Positions 1 to 12,545 of a stretch of 64,000 nt of DNA are shown here, one piece after another. Position 1 is the stretch's first letter. Each line of letters opens with the position of its first letter. Source of the DNA: Cotesia glomerata (taxonomy: Eukaryota > Arthropoda > Insecta > Hymenoptera > Braconidae); assembly GCF_020080835.1 (NCBI RefSeq), contig NC_058158.1, positions 34,862,305 through 34,926,304 on the forward strand, in the 5' to 3' direction. Under the pieces are notes generated by a model. The model did no database searches, was not told the origin of the DNA, and worked only from the letters and a program-made list of their open reading frames with translations. Both the position numbers and the translations under genes were made by a program.

Positions 1-1470
1 GAACCGTTTATCTAAAAGTAAACATTGAAGATTGCGCAATGATGCACAATTTAACCGAATCGTTAATGCTCTTGCGTCAGCTATGTAGGCGACAGTGCAT
101 ATATGTATTTTGCACATAAAAAGAAAAACTATGTGTACATATAAATCCATCAAGATTAAAAACTGTGAAATAAAATATCTGCGGAAAATGTTTTCATCAG
201 CCAAGATAAAACGTCCTTTAAAGTAATGTAAATATAAATATAAATTTATGAATAACCAGTGCAGAAATGAAGAATAGAAACATTAAAAAAAAAAACATCC
301 ACAGGGAGTTTCTCTCGTTATCATACGACCCAGTGAGTCACGAGATGAAATCCAGTCAATTTGATAGACATTCTGATACATAAATATATAAAGAGATCTA
401 TATTCATATCATCAGCATCACCATCAACATCTATCCAACTATTGACATAAATACAAAGATTTTTCGCGTGGTAAATTTTTTTATTTCTATTCGCCGCGTT
501 CTCAATTTCCGGTCCCCAGGAGGGTGCGAATCTATAATATACGTTCTCTTTGGACTTCCACGTGTAACCTAGAATCTCTTGAGCTTGTACATATATGTAA
601 GTACATTACATATATGCTCTTACGAGGGTGGTTTTACGATGGAAGGAAGAGGAAGAAGAAGAGAAAGAGGTCTGAGGGTGAACTTGTGTCTTTAGTAAGT
701 TCTTGGCAAGCGTTTACGTTTTACTTTATCAGATATAACTATTGTCAGTGTGCTATGTACTGAACTGGTAATGGTAATGGTAAATGTAAATATAAATGTA
801 CTTGTAGTCGTACTTGTACTCGTGAGGGTGGATAAGAGGAGATCGGTAGACGGGGGTTACTGCGGCCCGGTCGATGCAGCGATGTTCCCGCAGCAGCGCA
901 TAGCACCAGCGCCAAAGCAACATCGCATTTGCCGTTTTATGGCCCAATATATGTACGTACTTCGCACATGTATTTGCAGAATATATATTCTTTAGTATGT
1001 ACACTATCGAGCTACAAAATCCAGTTGAGAAGCAAAAACAAGGAGCTGAGAGTTGGAAAAAGACCGATTTTAACGAGAAGAGGGGCTAAACTCGTATTCG
1101 CAAACTACAACTACAACTAAACGGTTAGGTTGATATTGCTGGTGATGTTGATGACTGTGGTGGGGACTGACACGGTCAAGGTCACTCTTTGCTTCAAGGT
1201 TGCGCTGGAGATGTCATCTCGACGGGGAAATGCAGAACCGGGTATATTATACACTAGTGTATTGATGTTTCCAGTGGTTGCTTTTTTACACTCCAAAATT
1301 TATCTATTTAATTCTCCACCGGAACTCGGTGCATTTATATTCATTTCTCGGGAAAAATTCATAGATCTATTTATTTATTCAAATTTATCATGATGGGTAT
1401 CAAAGCTTTACTTTTTGAATTTTTTAAATTATTCTGTGAATTTACATTCTTTTTTTTTAAAGTAAAATTA
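1..1470. other. No gene recognised; mixed unique sequence
   Basis: The stretch has several GC-richer patches (about 480-700 and 820-950) and short open frames up to 87 codons on both strands. None shows a known domain, codon periodicity I can defend, or splice signals joining it to a neighbour. It should lie in the RPB8 intron upstream of the 12179 exon, or between genes. Confidence 0.4.
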
Positions 1471-1478
1471 TCAGCGGT

Positions 1479-2125
1479 CACTGATAGAAGGATTTGTTTA
1501 TATTTAATAAGCTTTATTAATTGTTAATAAATAATTTTTTAATATCATAGAATTTAATAAATATTTATTAACAGTTAATAAATTATTTATTAAATACGAT
1601 TTATTAAGTACAATTTATTAACTGTTAATAAATATTTATTAATGGTTAATGAATATTTGTTAACTTTTAACAAATATTTATTTAAAATAAAAAGCAAAAA
1701 TAGCCATTTTCTTTTAACCCTATAGCTGGAATACATGATAATAATTCAATTTACTAAATAAATTAATGTTTTTAATATTTAAAAATATAAAAGATAATTA
1801 TGAGCTGTGATAGAATTTGGTATTTTACAATAAATGTTATTGAAATGTAATATAATTAATGAAAATAATTTATAAAGATGATTTTTATTTATAAGCAATC
1901 TTCGTATTATATGACATTGCAAGCGAAACAAATTCACTCAAAAAAATATTTATTAACTGTTAATAAATATTTAACTATTAATAAATACTTATTAACTATA
2001 AATAAATATACTTTCCTCTCAAATAAATATTTATTAGATGTTAAAAAATATTTATTAAAATTTAATAAATTAAATAATTGTCTTCAAATAAATTAAATTA
2101 TTAATAGTTAAATTCTTCTAAGCAC
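1479..2125. repeat. Decayed family A palindromic MITE copy
   Basis: The left end at 1479 carries the family A terminus CACTGATAGAAGGATTTG. It is followed by many TTAATAAATATTTATTAAC-type palindromic words at 1500-1700 and again at 1940-2095. A degenerate right end may lie near 2108-2125. About 170 bp of unrelated AT-rich sequence separates the two blocks, so the copy is expanded or interrupted. Family A is defined by the intact 271-bp copies at 29825 and 47145. Confidence 0.5.
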
Positions 2126-4174
2126 GAGCTTAAAATCAATATTTTTATTTACTTTTACAATTTAGTTTGGAGTTAAACGAAACTTTAGCTTTATTATTTT
2201 AAAAAGTGACTGCTCGTTAAGCCAAAGAATCTCGTTGCGGTAAATGTACGACGTAATTATTATTATTAATTATAATTATCCGTAATTAATACCGAAGTTT
2301 CTGGTACAGCGATTGTGTGATAATTTGTAGTTAGCACAGGATATAGCATAATTAACTTCATTTTTTCTCCAAAACGATCAATGTCATGGTTTACCGCAGA
2401 AACATTTGTTCTTTTAATTTACTATACAATAATTTAAATACTTTTCTTCTTCTTCTAATATAAAGATACATTTTTCAGGTAGTTAGTGTCATTAAAATGT
2501 CTTTAGTTTTCGTGAACATCCCACAATGATAACAACTAGATACCCCCCGGGTTATATTTATCTCAAATAAGGAAGAAATAGAGAAATAGATAGAGATGTA
2601 AGAAGAAATAAGACCAAATGGAACATAATAATATCCTCGACGGTAACATGAACCGTGAGCTTCAAGTCACGTGCTTGTGTCGTAATTCGATCCATGTTTT
2701 TTACCATTTATTTATTATTCTGGTTTCTTATACACGTGTACCGATCTCGATACAATATATATAGTCCAAATACAAGACATACATACTCGTAAGTACGTTA
2801 TTGCCGTGGTAATATATAATACATTGCTATTGACTATTGTATTTATATCAGAAAAAGTCTTTATATTCCGCGCAATGACGTTTAAGATTTTAGATGTAGA
2901 TCGGTATGATTTTTACAAAATAATTTTACTGAAACATGCAGGTGACGTACAACGATAAATTTATTCTCTCTAAATAAAACTATAGATTTATTTAGTTTCT
3001 GTTCTCAGTCTCGGCTTAATATATTTAGCTATGTATGATAATGTAAACAGTTTCGGAATATTTCTTTGAATTTTCACTAGAGTAAATATTTCTCAAATAA
3101 ATTGCATTACTCGAGAATTTATAAATGAGATTATTGATCTAGTCATGTGAGAAAACTGGGGCAGTTACGGGGGAGAACTGGGGAGAGAAAAATCATTTCT
3201 CGTTTCATCATCATCGTGGTAACACAACAAGGGTAAAATAATAATAAAATACAACGAAGGGTGCTGAGGCCGGTTTTGGCGGTCCTGATGGACATAGGGT
3301 TGATTGAAGCAAAATTTTACAATGAAAAAATACACGTACATGTGTTATATGGCACACATATGCACGGCAAAGTCGTTGACAAAGTTTTTTAAAATTATCC
3401 GAGTAGAAGTTGCTTTTAGGTGTATACATTTTACAAAGGATGTAAGATATAATATATTAACATGTAGTGTAGCCTATAGCGAACTTTCAGAAGGTAATAA
3501 TGCAAAAGCCCGTGAAAGCTAGTGACGTTGATTCGTTCAGACAACTCTGAGAGCTCCACTCGACACTCATTATAACGTTGTAAATTTATCATAAAGAACA
3601 TTTTATTATTATACTTCTCGCTGTTAATCCCTATATTTAATTATTAAAAGCAAGTTTATAAATTTAATATCAGCTACGCGTTCGAAATGACTTTTGATTT
3701 AATATAGTGATAAGCCAAGAGAATTTTAGAGCGTATTCCTCTCCCATTTCGAATCTAGGTCATGAATTATTATTATTGCTTCTTAATATTGTTGATTGAC
3801 AACTGAAATGTGAATTTATTTTTTTTTTATAAATACTCTTTCAATATTTTTATTCAATTACTCTTCACTTTTTTAAATAAAATATATTTACTCTTTCTAC
3901 TCTTCACTTTTTAAATAAAATATGTTTATCCTTTCATTTTAAGGAAAGAAGATAACATTTCAGATGTTTTTAAAACTTTTTACTACTTTTTCATATTGAA
4001 AAAAAGTGTCGCCCAAAATAAATATGCGGGAATATAATTCTCGTGGAGCGACTCAACTAGATGATTTTGTGCGAGGAGAAGAAAGTAAGAAAAATTCCAA
4101 ACAAAAATATCCATTTGAGATAGAAAAAATTCTTCATTGAAAAATTAATATTTTTGACCCAAGAAAATTTCTTT
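2126..4174. other. No gene recognised; AT-rich intergenic or intronic DNA
   Basis: Nothing resembling a conserved exon, RNA gene or defined repeat is seen. A short direct repeat around TACTCTTCACTTTTTAAATA occurs twice near 3860-3920. The 72-codon frames near 3211-3522 overlap on opposite strands and look random. Confidence 0.4.
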
Positions 4175-4622
4175 GGTAAATATTCAAAAGTAGAGTCAAC
4201 CATTTTAATTTTCATTTTTTGAACGAAATTTCTATTTGATTTTATTGATATATTTTTTTTAAATGCATAAAAAAATGAGTAATTTAAAAAAAAGAGTTAA
4301 TTATCACAATTTTCAAAAAAATTTATAAATTTTTTAGAAAATTGTGATATTCAACTTTTTTTTTTTAATTGTTCGTTTTTTTATGTACTTTTCGGTACAT
4401 AAAATCAATAAATAGAAATTTTATCCAAAAACATGAGCCAAAATTTTTTCCAACTTTTGAAGGCCAAAAAAGCTATCAAAATCTTTATTTTTTTTCTTTC
4501 ACGACATTTATTATCATAAATGCGCCGTAAAAACAAACAAAATCAAAAAACAATTTGAAAATGTTAATTTTTTTTCTAGTTATGGTCCAAAATGGGGTTG
4601 ACCCCACTTGTAAATAATTACT
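4175..4622. mobile_element. Family F TIR element, copy 1
   Basis: A ~450-bp non-coding dispersed element. Its left end starts GGTAAATATTCAAAAGTAG and its right end finishes CACTTGTAAATAATTAC, which are imperfect inverted repeats of about 25 bp. Internally it has a hairpin built on ATCACAATTTTC...GAAAATTGTGAT near 4305-4350 and the recurring phrase GCCAAAATTTTTTCCAACTT. The same order of features is found at 20630 and 63488. No coding capacity is seen, so it is a MITE-like passenger of unknown superfamily. Confidence 0.65.
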
Positions 4623-4720
4623 ATATATTTTCTTGTCAAATTATTTAAAATATTTTCTATTTAATCTAATTTAACCTAATATTTAATTTTTTTATTATAA
4701 AAAAATTAATAAAAATTATT

Positions 4721-4904
4721 GAGCTAAAATTTTTTACAATTTTTGAAGGCAAAAAAGCTCTTAAAATCTTTATTTTTTCTTTCACGACTTTTTCTATCAT
4801 AAATGCACCGTAAAAACAAACTGAATAAAAATAAATTTGAAAATGTTAATTTTTCACTTAGTTATGGCCCAAAATGGGGTTAACCTCACTTATAAATAAT
4901 TACC
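4721..4904. mobile_element. Family F element, 3' half only
   Basis: This repeats the right-hand ~180 bp of the neighbouring F copy, from the GAGCTAAAATTTTTTACAAT phrase to the terminal CTTATAAATAATTACC. It lies only ~100 bp downstream of copy 1, so it may be a local partial duplication or an independent truncated insertion. Confidence 0.6.
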
Positions 4905-4989
4905 ATATCTTCTTGCTCCAAAACAACTCAAAAGAAAATTAAGCAAATTGAATTGATATTTTTATAAAAATTAATCTTCAAAAATTACA

Positions 4990-5560
4990 GAATTAAATTG
5001 TAATTCTATCTACAGATTGCAAGTATCTCCATCCAGGAAATAAAATCCCAAATGATAAAAAGAAGAAATGAAATCTTGAATCGAGTGTTACAATTACAAG
5101 TACACATATTACATGTGTAATGCACATATCTGAAGATAAATGTGTGTTTGGTCTCAAATAAACGTCCATATTTCGTATTAGAAGATAGAGAGCACATAAC
5201 ATAATAGTGCAAGCATCAAAGTGATGGAAGCACATGTGTGCATATGTGTCCGTCGAAGTAATACATGCTAAAATAAGTAGTGAGTAGCGAGTTTGATAGG
5301 AGCTGATGTAGAAGGGGGCAACGTTGAACAGCCGGCTGGTTTCTGTTCCGTGCTGCTCTGGCTGTTCACCGTCATAGCAGTTCTGTTCGGCCTTCGTGTT
5401 GCTAGGCGCGAGGGCCACTGTCAGTGCCAAGGCAGCCGGGACTATCGTCTTCGCGTTTTATTCCTCGATTCTCCTATATATACATAACATAACATAACAT
5501 ATGTAGTATTTATTCTCTTCATCTGGCTCTCTGTCCACATTACCTCTGCTCTTCTTCATC

Positions 5561-5606
<46 letters not shown>

Positions 5607-5840
5607 GTATCATCATAATCCATATCTCTGTCTTTATCACTCATTTAAACTATACCACATTATACATTATACATAATATAAACACACATGTACACGTTTT
5701 AAGTATCATATGTGTACATATGCGGGTTTTTCGCCGTGGCAAGCCGGTAGAGTGAAGCCGAAACCCAAAACTCCTCAGTGTTTGTCGAGTCTTCGCACAG
5801 TCAACGCCCAATACATCCGCGCTACCTCGACAATTTATTC
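4990..5840. other. GC-richer unique segment with an ATC microsatellite
   Basis: A mixed segment whose 5290-5460 and 5710-5820 parts are near 50% GC. It includes a (TCA)n/(ATC)n run at about 5556-5605. Opposite-strand open frames exist (for example 145 codons on the - strand at 4993-5430) but show no recognisable domain or signal peptide, so no gene is called. Confidence 0.4.
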
Positions 5841-5929
5841 AATCTGTAATTATTTAATATCTTTTATTAATTTTACATTGTTAAATAATTTTATTGGGTG
5901 GTTAAATATTACGAAACTTTAAACAGCAG

Positions 5930-6415
5930 GCATCTTTAAATTTTTAAAGAACTAAAATTAGCTGTTGATTTTTTTTTATTTAAAAAATTATTAAAAAAAT
6001 TTTTAATTGTTCATATTGAAAAAAAATCAGAAATTTTTTTATTTGTGTTTAAAAAAAATTACCTGACATTTAAAAATTTTAAACAACTGAAGTTAGCTGT
6101 TATTTATTTTTTTTTATTTAAAAAATTATTAAAAAAATTTTACTTTTAATTTTTTTTTAAATTATTTTTTATAAAAAAAATCAGAAATTTTTTTATTTGT
6201 GTTAAAAAAAAATTACCTTACATTTAAAAATTTTTATAGAACTAAATTTAGCTGTTCATTTTTTTTTATTCAAAAAATTATTAAAAAAATTTTACTTTTA
6301 ATTTTTTTTAAAATTGTTTTTTATTAAAAAAAAAAAAATAGAAATTTTTTTAATTATTTGTGTTTAAAAAAAATTACATGACATTTATTTTAAAAAAACT
6401 CCAATAAAAATGTCA
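5930..6415. repeat. AT-rich tandem repeat, ~135-155 bp period, about three units
   Basis: Units can be followed by the phrase AACT(A/G)AA(A/G)TTAGCTGTT, seen near 5950, 6084 and 6240. The shared block TTTATTTGTGTTTAAAAAAAATTAC follows in each unit. The units differ by homopolymer length. No known mobile element signature is seen. Confidence 0.6.
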
Positions 6416-6429
6416 GCTGGCATATTTAC

Positions 6430-9400
6430 AAAAATTACACTCAAAAATACGGAATAATTAATTAAATTAGTAAATAAAACTGATGGCTGCTGTTTAATTT
6501 GGAGTAATAAAATTCAAAATACTCTTACCAATAATAAAAACACTCCTCAAACTAGTAAATAATAAATACAATGATAAAAAATACGATATAAAGTAAGGTA
6601 GATTTAATAGTAGTATAGATCCGGCAGCGCCGCTCTTATTTTCTTTCTCTTTCTCATCCTCCGTCTTCGTTTTTATATATTTTTTCCGTGCGTGCGTCGT
6701 TGGCCAAATTGCGTCTTCAGAATCCTCGTAACACTCGACGAAAGTGCTCAGCCGAGAAGAGACAGTTCGGGGAAGAGCGTCCAAGAAGATGGGTCGATTC
6801 CGACAGGTACCGTACGCAATTTTATTTTCTTCACAATCCATAAGCTCAATTTTCATTTCTTCTTATTTTTAATTTAATTAATGCAATATTTTAGTAATAA
6901 CTTGGACTTTCCAGACGAGCGTTAGTATTGGTTTATAGGTCCCGCGGGAGGTCTAGTCATAAAGCATGTGCAATTCGCTCGGGGTTTAACACACCAGACT
7001 ATCGATCTGCTTCATAACTAACAGTTATTTACTGTCAGGTTATCTGAATTATTAAAACTAAAAATATTATTTTTAAAAATAATTCTACTCCAAAAAAAAA
7101 AAATAAAATAAAATACTAAACGTTAAAATTTATCATTTCAGACTTGAGACCACTGTCATTACTCACCTTCATTACACCTCATTATTATATTCGTGAGTGT
7201 GTGATGTACATAACATAACAAAAAAAAAAATATATAATAGTGAAAAAAAATGTTATGTATGAATCGTGACTGGATTTCGCGGGTAATCGCGATGATCCTC
7301 GATCCACTATGCAATATCATACACCATTGGCTTATCTGTTAATCTTTAAAGCCGTTTGATGTGACTACGAGTATGTTTATTTATTATTTTTATTTTATAT
7401 TTTATATTTTATATTTATTATGAACGACGTAGTGGATAGAAGTTAGACGCGGTTCTAGAGACTACAAACCGCGATCATGCGCCAAGAATAATGTCTTTTG
7501 TTCAATAGATATCGATGGACAATCAGATCCCAGAGTGGACCTAAAAATTATTTTTATTATTATTTTACTCAAGCTATTGTTATTTTTTAACCACATTGTC
7601 TCGATACTTTACAAGGATTTTTTTTAACTGGTGTCTCTTTATACTATGCCTGCTGCTGATACAATAAGAGTTATTTTGTTGGTTGCTGTTATGTTGTGTG
7701 TATTGTTTAAATCGGTCACGAAATAAATAACGCTCGTAAAACGGAGATAAAGTAGTTTCTAACTAAATGAATCATCACGTGGCCGACGCTGTTGCTTTTT
7801 TTTTATTGTTTCAATTTCGTGTATTTTTAATTCTACTTTTATCAGCTTTTTTAAACAATTTCTTGTTTTTAATTAGTCCAGATAAAGATAATAAATAATA
7901 ATCAATAGTCATTTGCCGGTAATTAAATTTATTTCGGCTTAATTGAGGGCGTTAAGTAGATATTAATTCGTTAAATATTTTTGTATTGTCGCATATGGTA
8001 ATTTAGTAGCGTATGCTTTTTTTGATACACACTGCGTTGCTCTTGGTTACGAGACACGGTCGAGCGCTCACAACTGCGTCCGATAACGGAGATAAGAATG
8101 AATTATCGTTTGGTGCTGCAGCGTGACCTTGTATTAAATGTTACGCAAGTTCCCGCTTTTAAAGTACTGACTACTTTTGGCATATTTTTTTTTTTATTAA
8201 ACTTTTAAATCGACAGTTATTTCTTTAGCGGTTACATAAATCCTTCTAATTTATTCGCATACACGAATTTTAGCCGTCAGTCATTATAACTTTTAACAAA
8301 TTTTATTTTATTTTTTTAAATTAATATCAATAAAAAAATTTATTACTCGTGCTTTATCACTAAATTAAAAGTTTATAATTAATTAAAATATTTAATTTTA
8401 ATTTTTTTGGAGTAAAACTCCAAGCTAGAGAAAAGTTTGCTTCAATAAACTGCAATTTTTTAAATGAACTTGATAAAAAGAGATAATGTTATCTATTTAT
8501 TTTTAAAATTATAATTTCAAACGTTTAATTATTCCGAGTCATGCTAATAAATATTTTAATTTATTATTTATAATATTTATTCATTTTTAAATTTTATACT
8601 TTTGTATTAGAATTATTTTGTTGCGTAATTCTACTAAAAAATAAAATTAATACTGCGATAGACGTCAGTTTGTTGGTTTTACTCCATCTGCAATGGACTT
8701 GCTTTAGAATTAGTTAATTATACAGCTCGGTTGTTTAATCCAGTCTGTAATTACACAACAAATTGTTTCAATCTCCAACCAGCAAACATAGATTGTATTT
8801 TTTAATTTTTGAAGAAAAAAAATTTTAATTGAAATTTAAACTTTTATTATTTAGAATTTTTGTATAAAAATATTGAAATATTAAGCGATAAAAATATTTG
8901 CTAGGTCGAGTTGACACGCGACTGCTGAAAGTTACTACGGTAGATACTTGATATTGACAATTTAAATTTTTTATGTCTTTAAGTAGAGCATGAAATAAAA
9001 AAAAAACTAATAGTTAATAAAAATTAATGTGAGTCAATAAATCAATATTTAAATAATATTAATTAATCTTGAAAGTGTCGATAATTTTTAGCGAAAGCAT
9101 ATTAGTTAAATCCGATTAAATATTAAATATCCGGAGGGATTGACGTGTATTCAATACGGGTCGGTTTTACGAACTCGGTAAACTTTACCCGAAGGTGAAT
9201 ATTTATTCGCTTTATAATTTAAATTTCATTTTATTGATTTAAAGTCTTAATTTTTTGAGCGTATTTATTTATTCGACGGCAATCACTTACTTCCGTTACT
9301 CCTTACTTGCTATATAGCTCCCCTCGACACTACAGACTAGTTGTGCCAATACAACGTTAACGCACTACCGTCGAATTCGGTCAATGGGTTAATAAAGTTG

Positions 9401-9470
9401 TCGGAACCACCGCAGAATCTCCTCAGAGGCATTACAGCCTGCCTAAACTTTTAGAGTTTATTTTTTATAT
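6430..9470. other. No gene recognised; candidate transcribed patch near 6650-6810
   Basis: The stretch is AT-rich apart from 6650-6810, where a pyrimidine run is followed by GC-richer sequence ending in ATGGGTCGATTCCGACAG and a donor-like GGTACC. That patch might be a 5' untranslated or coding exon, but the short frame it could encode matches nothing I know and does not match the missing RPB8 N-terminus. The 6900-7500 and 8000-8150 patches are also GC-richer and unassigned. Confidence 0.35.
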
Positions 9471-9479
9471 TATTTTAAT

Positions 9480-10250
9480 TATGGAGTAAGATTTTTAGGA
9501 TAAAAAATTTTTATGAAAATTTAAGTAGCAGATACTTAAAAATTTTTTGAGAAATAAATTACTGCAAAAACAAAATGACATTTAGAAATTTTAATTAATT
9601 AAAAATTATTTTTTGGAGTAAATTTGTTTGTTTAAAAAAATTAAAAATGGTCAAGTGACAGCTAACTTTAATAAAAATTAATTTAGCAGATATTTAAAAA
9701 TTTTTTTAGGAAATAAATTGCTGTAAAAAAAATTGACATTTAGAAATTTTAATTAATTAAAAATGCAATTTTTTTAAAATAATTTTTCGGAGCAAATTTA
9801 TTTAATAAAATTAAAAAATAGTCGTGACAGCTAACTTTAATAAAAATTAATTTAGCAGATATTTAATAATTTTTGTAACAAATAAGTTACGGAAAAAAAA
9901 ATTATAAAAAAAAATTGATAAGTAAAAATTAAAAAAAATTCAAATTTTAGAAAATAATTTTTTAGAACAAATTTGTTTGTTAAAAAAAATTAAAAAATGG
10001 CCAAGTGACAGCTAACTTTAATACCATAAAATATGACATCAAATTTACCTGTCACTTCACAATTTTTTTAATTTTCTTTAATAAATAAATTATGGCAAAA
10101 AAAAAATTATTAAAAAAAATGGACTTGTAAAAATTTTAATAAATAAAAAATGCAATTTTTTAGAACAAATTTGTTTGTTAAAAAAAATTAAAAAATTGTG
10201 AAGTGACTGCTAACTTTTATGTCATCATAAAATTTTTAAAATTTAAAATA
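9480..10250. repeat. AT-rich tandem repeat, ~170-200 bp period, four units
   Basis: The marker GTGACAGCTAACTTTAAT recurs with its GCTAAC core at 9661, 9830, 10011 and 10209 (spacing 169, 181 and 198). Between markers each unit has TTTAGCAGATATTTAA and AACAAATTTGTTTGTTAAA blocks. The internal order is constant, so it is a true tandem array and not just AT bias. Confidence 0.65.
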
Positions 10251-10309
10251 ATAATAATTTTATTTCAATTAATTTTTTGAAAATCTAAGCTTTAGTATTT
10301 TTATTTTTA

Positions 10310-12178
10310 GCCCTCCAGCTAGTGAGCAGCGCAAAGCGAAATGTAGAATTATTTTTTAAAAGTAGCCAGTTGGGATGAGAATCGGACCTTTGTAACAAAA
10401 GTAAAGTGCAGTATATATATTCATAGCACCAACGTAGTCCACTTCCCCTTGATAGTTAGTTGAAGGTCAAGGTTTTCCACCCCGCGAGTTACCTGGGATG
10501 GCCGGGAGGCAGCACGAGCGAATGAGACCGCGAGTGCGCGAGCAAAGCGCCAGGGGGATGTATAATAGTAATAGTAATCTAGTGGGTGGAGGCGTGGGAT
10601 GAGGATGAGGATGAGGATAAAGATGAGGATGCGAGGGATGAAAGGGAGGATTGAGTGAGTGGGCGTTCGACATTAGATTGCAGGCCGGGGGACGGATTCG
10701 CTTCGTCGGTACCCGGTTGAGGGATAACGGGGGTGTACCATGAGAACCTGGTGCCCAGTATTTATAGCGCCAGCCAACCGGTCGATAACGGATACAGCCA
10801 CTGCGCAGTTCTGATACACTGAATATCCCGCGCACTCTCACTCACTTTGTTATTAATATTATTATCATTATTATCATTATATATCATTCATTTTCACTCC
10901 ATGCTCTATATATACTTTAACTCTTACTCTATATAAATTGATTGTCCCTGAAAATTTTCCACCTCTATTTTTACAATCCTAGATTAAGAATACCTCTCGC
11001 ATTCTCCGCTGGTTAAAAAAAGGTTTTAAATTTTTTTTTTATAAATCCCGCTGAGATTTGGCCACTTTTATTTTATTTAAACTTTTTATTCTTTCTCTTC
11101 TACTCTTTTTCTCACTCAGTAAATGCTTGACATTGCATTCACCCGAGTTATTTATTTTCATTTATCTATCCAAAGTTTTTAAATAATTCACCGTACACGT
11201 GTCGCTAAAAACCTTCAAATATTATTATTAAATAAAATAATAATTAATTCCGTGCCATATTTTTTTCTTGTCGACAAATTATTATCATTATTATTACTAT
11301 TATGAGTATGGGATATTGAGTAATAGGAATAGTTAGAGGGGTAAGTGCATCAGTAGTTCCCTCTACGTCCTCCTACCCTTTGAGTTGTCCGGCGTGCGCC
11401 GTCTCTCCCAAGGGTTGCGGGTGTGCGTGGGCGAACATTTCACTCCGGGTGGGAGGACCCGGTCCCAAGGAAATACTCAACCGCGAGGCAGCTGTAGATA
11501 CTCGTCACAATGTTCATAATCGTGACTTATCGCTTGGTTGCTCTGTTAAAACTCAAACATTTAAATTAAATATAAAATGAAAAAAAGTAAATTATTAGCA
11601 TTGGTATTATTAATTATCACCGAAGATAATTATGCAGCCGTGTGCATACTGTCCGTTCAGCAGAGTTAGTTCTTGTGCAGCCTCAAGGTCACCTTAGTAA
11701 CATATGGTCAGTCGTATAATATTATTTCCATTAAAACATATATTTTTTATCGCTTAATTTATTGTAACTATACTTTTAAGTGTTATACTTTTTTAAGTAT
11801 CGCCTGGTTTTATATTTTTTTTCCTCAAATATAATTTATATATTATATATTAAGAACTTACGTCATTTGACTACGTGGACTAGCCTGGTATATACCAATA
11901 AAATAATATATATTTTTTATTACTTGAAACTCGCGAGTAGAAATTCATTTACATACCAATAACAATGATTGAAACAACAGCAATTATTCAAATTGCACAA
12001 TAAATAACTGGAAAATGAATATAATTCTAAATGACTCATCAGTTTAAATAAAATACTAATATTTTAACTTTTATGCATTGGTGCTTAAGAAAAAAATAAT
12101 AATCCGTCTTTCAGTGATCATTAAATGTAAATAAAAGTCATTAATATGTCACGTATTTTTTTTTTCTATTTGTTACAG
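10310..12178. other. No gene recognised; GC-rich island then AT-rich intron
   Basis: 10440-10840 is distinctly GC-rich with a GATGAG-type simple repeat near 10595-10630. A TATA-like TATTTATAG sits near 10758, but no convincing initiator lies ~30 bp downstream on the + strand. A second GC-rich patch is 11360-11500. The - strand frame of 124 codons across the island is proline/histidine-rich low complexity and is not called. The right end runs into the RPB8 exon acceptor at 12178. Confidence 0.4.
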
Positions 12179-12262
12179 TCAGTCGTCTGCACTGTGAATC
12201 TGAGTCCTTTAAGATGGACCTCATTCTCGACATCAACAGCTGGCTTTATCCAATGGAACTCG
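12179..12262 (+). CDS. Rpb8: RPB8 / RPABC3, shared RNA polymerase subunit, internal coding exon (residues ~25-53)
   Basis: This exon encodes SRLHCESESFKMDLILDIN followed by SWLYPMEL, the unmistakable start of the OB-like fold of RPB8, the small subunit shared by RNA polymerases I, II and III in the nucleus. It begins after a TTGTTACAG acceptor with the last two bases of a valine codon and ends with the first base of a glycine codon before a GTGAGT donor, so the phase matches the next exon at 17638. The ~24 residues before this exon (the acidic start of the family) are not found anywhere upstream in the window, so the first coding exon must lie beyond position 1. I recognise the family from sequence memory; the match is nearly residue-for-residue with animal RPB8. 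Confidence 0.96.
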
Positions 12263-12411
12263 GTGAGTCATATATTCATCTATATCTAGTTTTCTATTCT
12301 CCGTCTTATTCATCTCGGTGAATTAACACATTTAAAATAATATTTTAAATAGTAAATTAATAAATAATCTGTATGTACACATTTTATGTTATTTAAAAAA
12401 AAAATATTTAA

Positions 12412-12545
12412 CACAGTAAAAAATTTTGCTTCATTGCGTCAAAAAATTTTTATATTAAATATTTAACATTTAAATGTTAAATTTATACATAAAAGTGTTA
12501 AATATTTAACAAAAAAATTTCTTTGACGCAAAATTTTTTACTGTG
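12412..12545. mobile_element. Family B palindromic MITE, 134 bp
   Basis: It starts CACAGTAAAAAATTTTGC and ends GCAAAATTTTTTACTGTG, and the whole element folds on itself around TTAAATGTTAAATTTA. Other copies are at 16585, 38192 and 49871. There is no coding capacity. The flanks do not show a clear target duplication. Confidence 0.75.

Noticed and set aside
4993..5430. 145-codon - strand frame, the longest in the window
   Set aside because: No recognisable domain or family; starts and ends without gene context, and half of it lies in AT-rich intron-like DNA.
5458..5640. 60-codon - strand frame with a long Met run
   Set aside because: It is the translation of the (ATC)n microsatellite.
6650..6810. 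Possible missing first coding exon of RPB8
   Set aside because: The patch ends in a donor-like site and has an ATG, but no frame gives the conserved acidic RPB8 start ending in Lys-Phe-Asp-Arg, so it cannot be that exon.
10467..10841. 124-codon - strand frame in the GC-rich island
   Set aside because: Composition is driven by GATGAG repeats and GC-rich sequence; no domain and no splice or promoter evidence on that strand.
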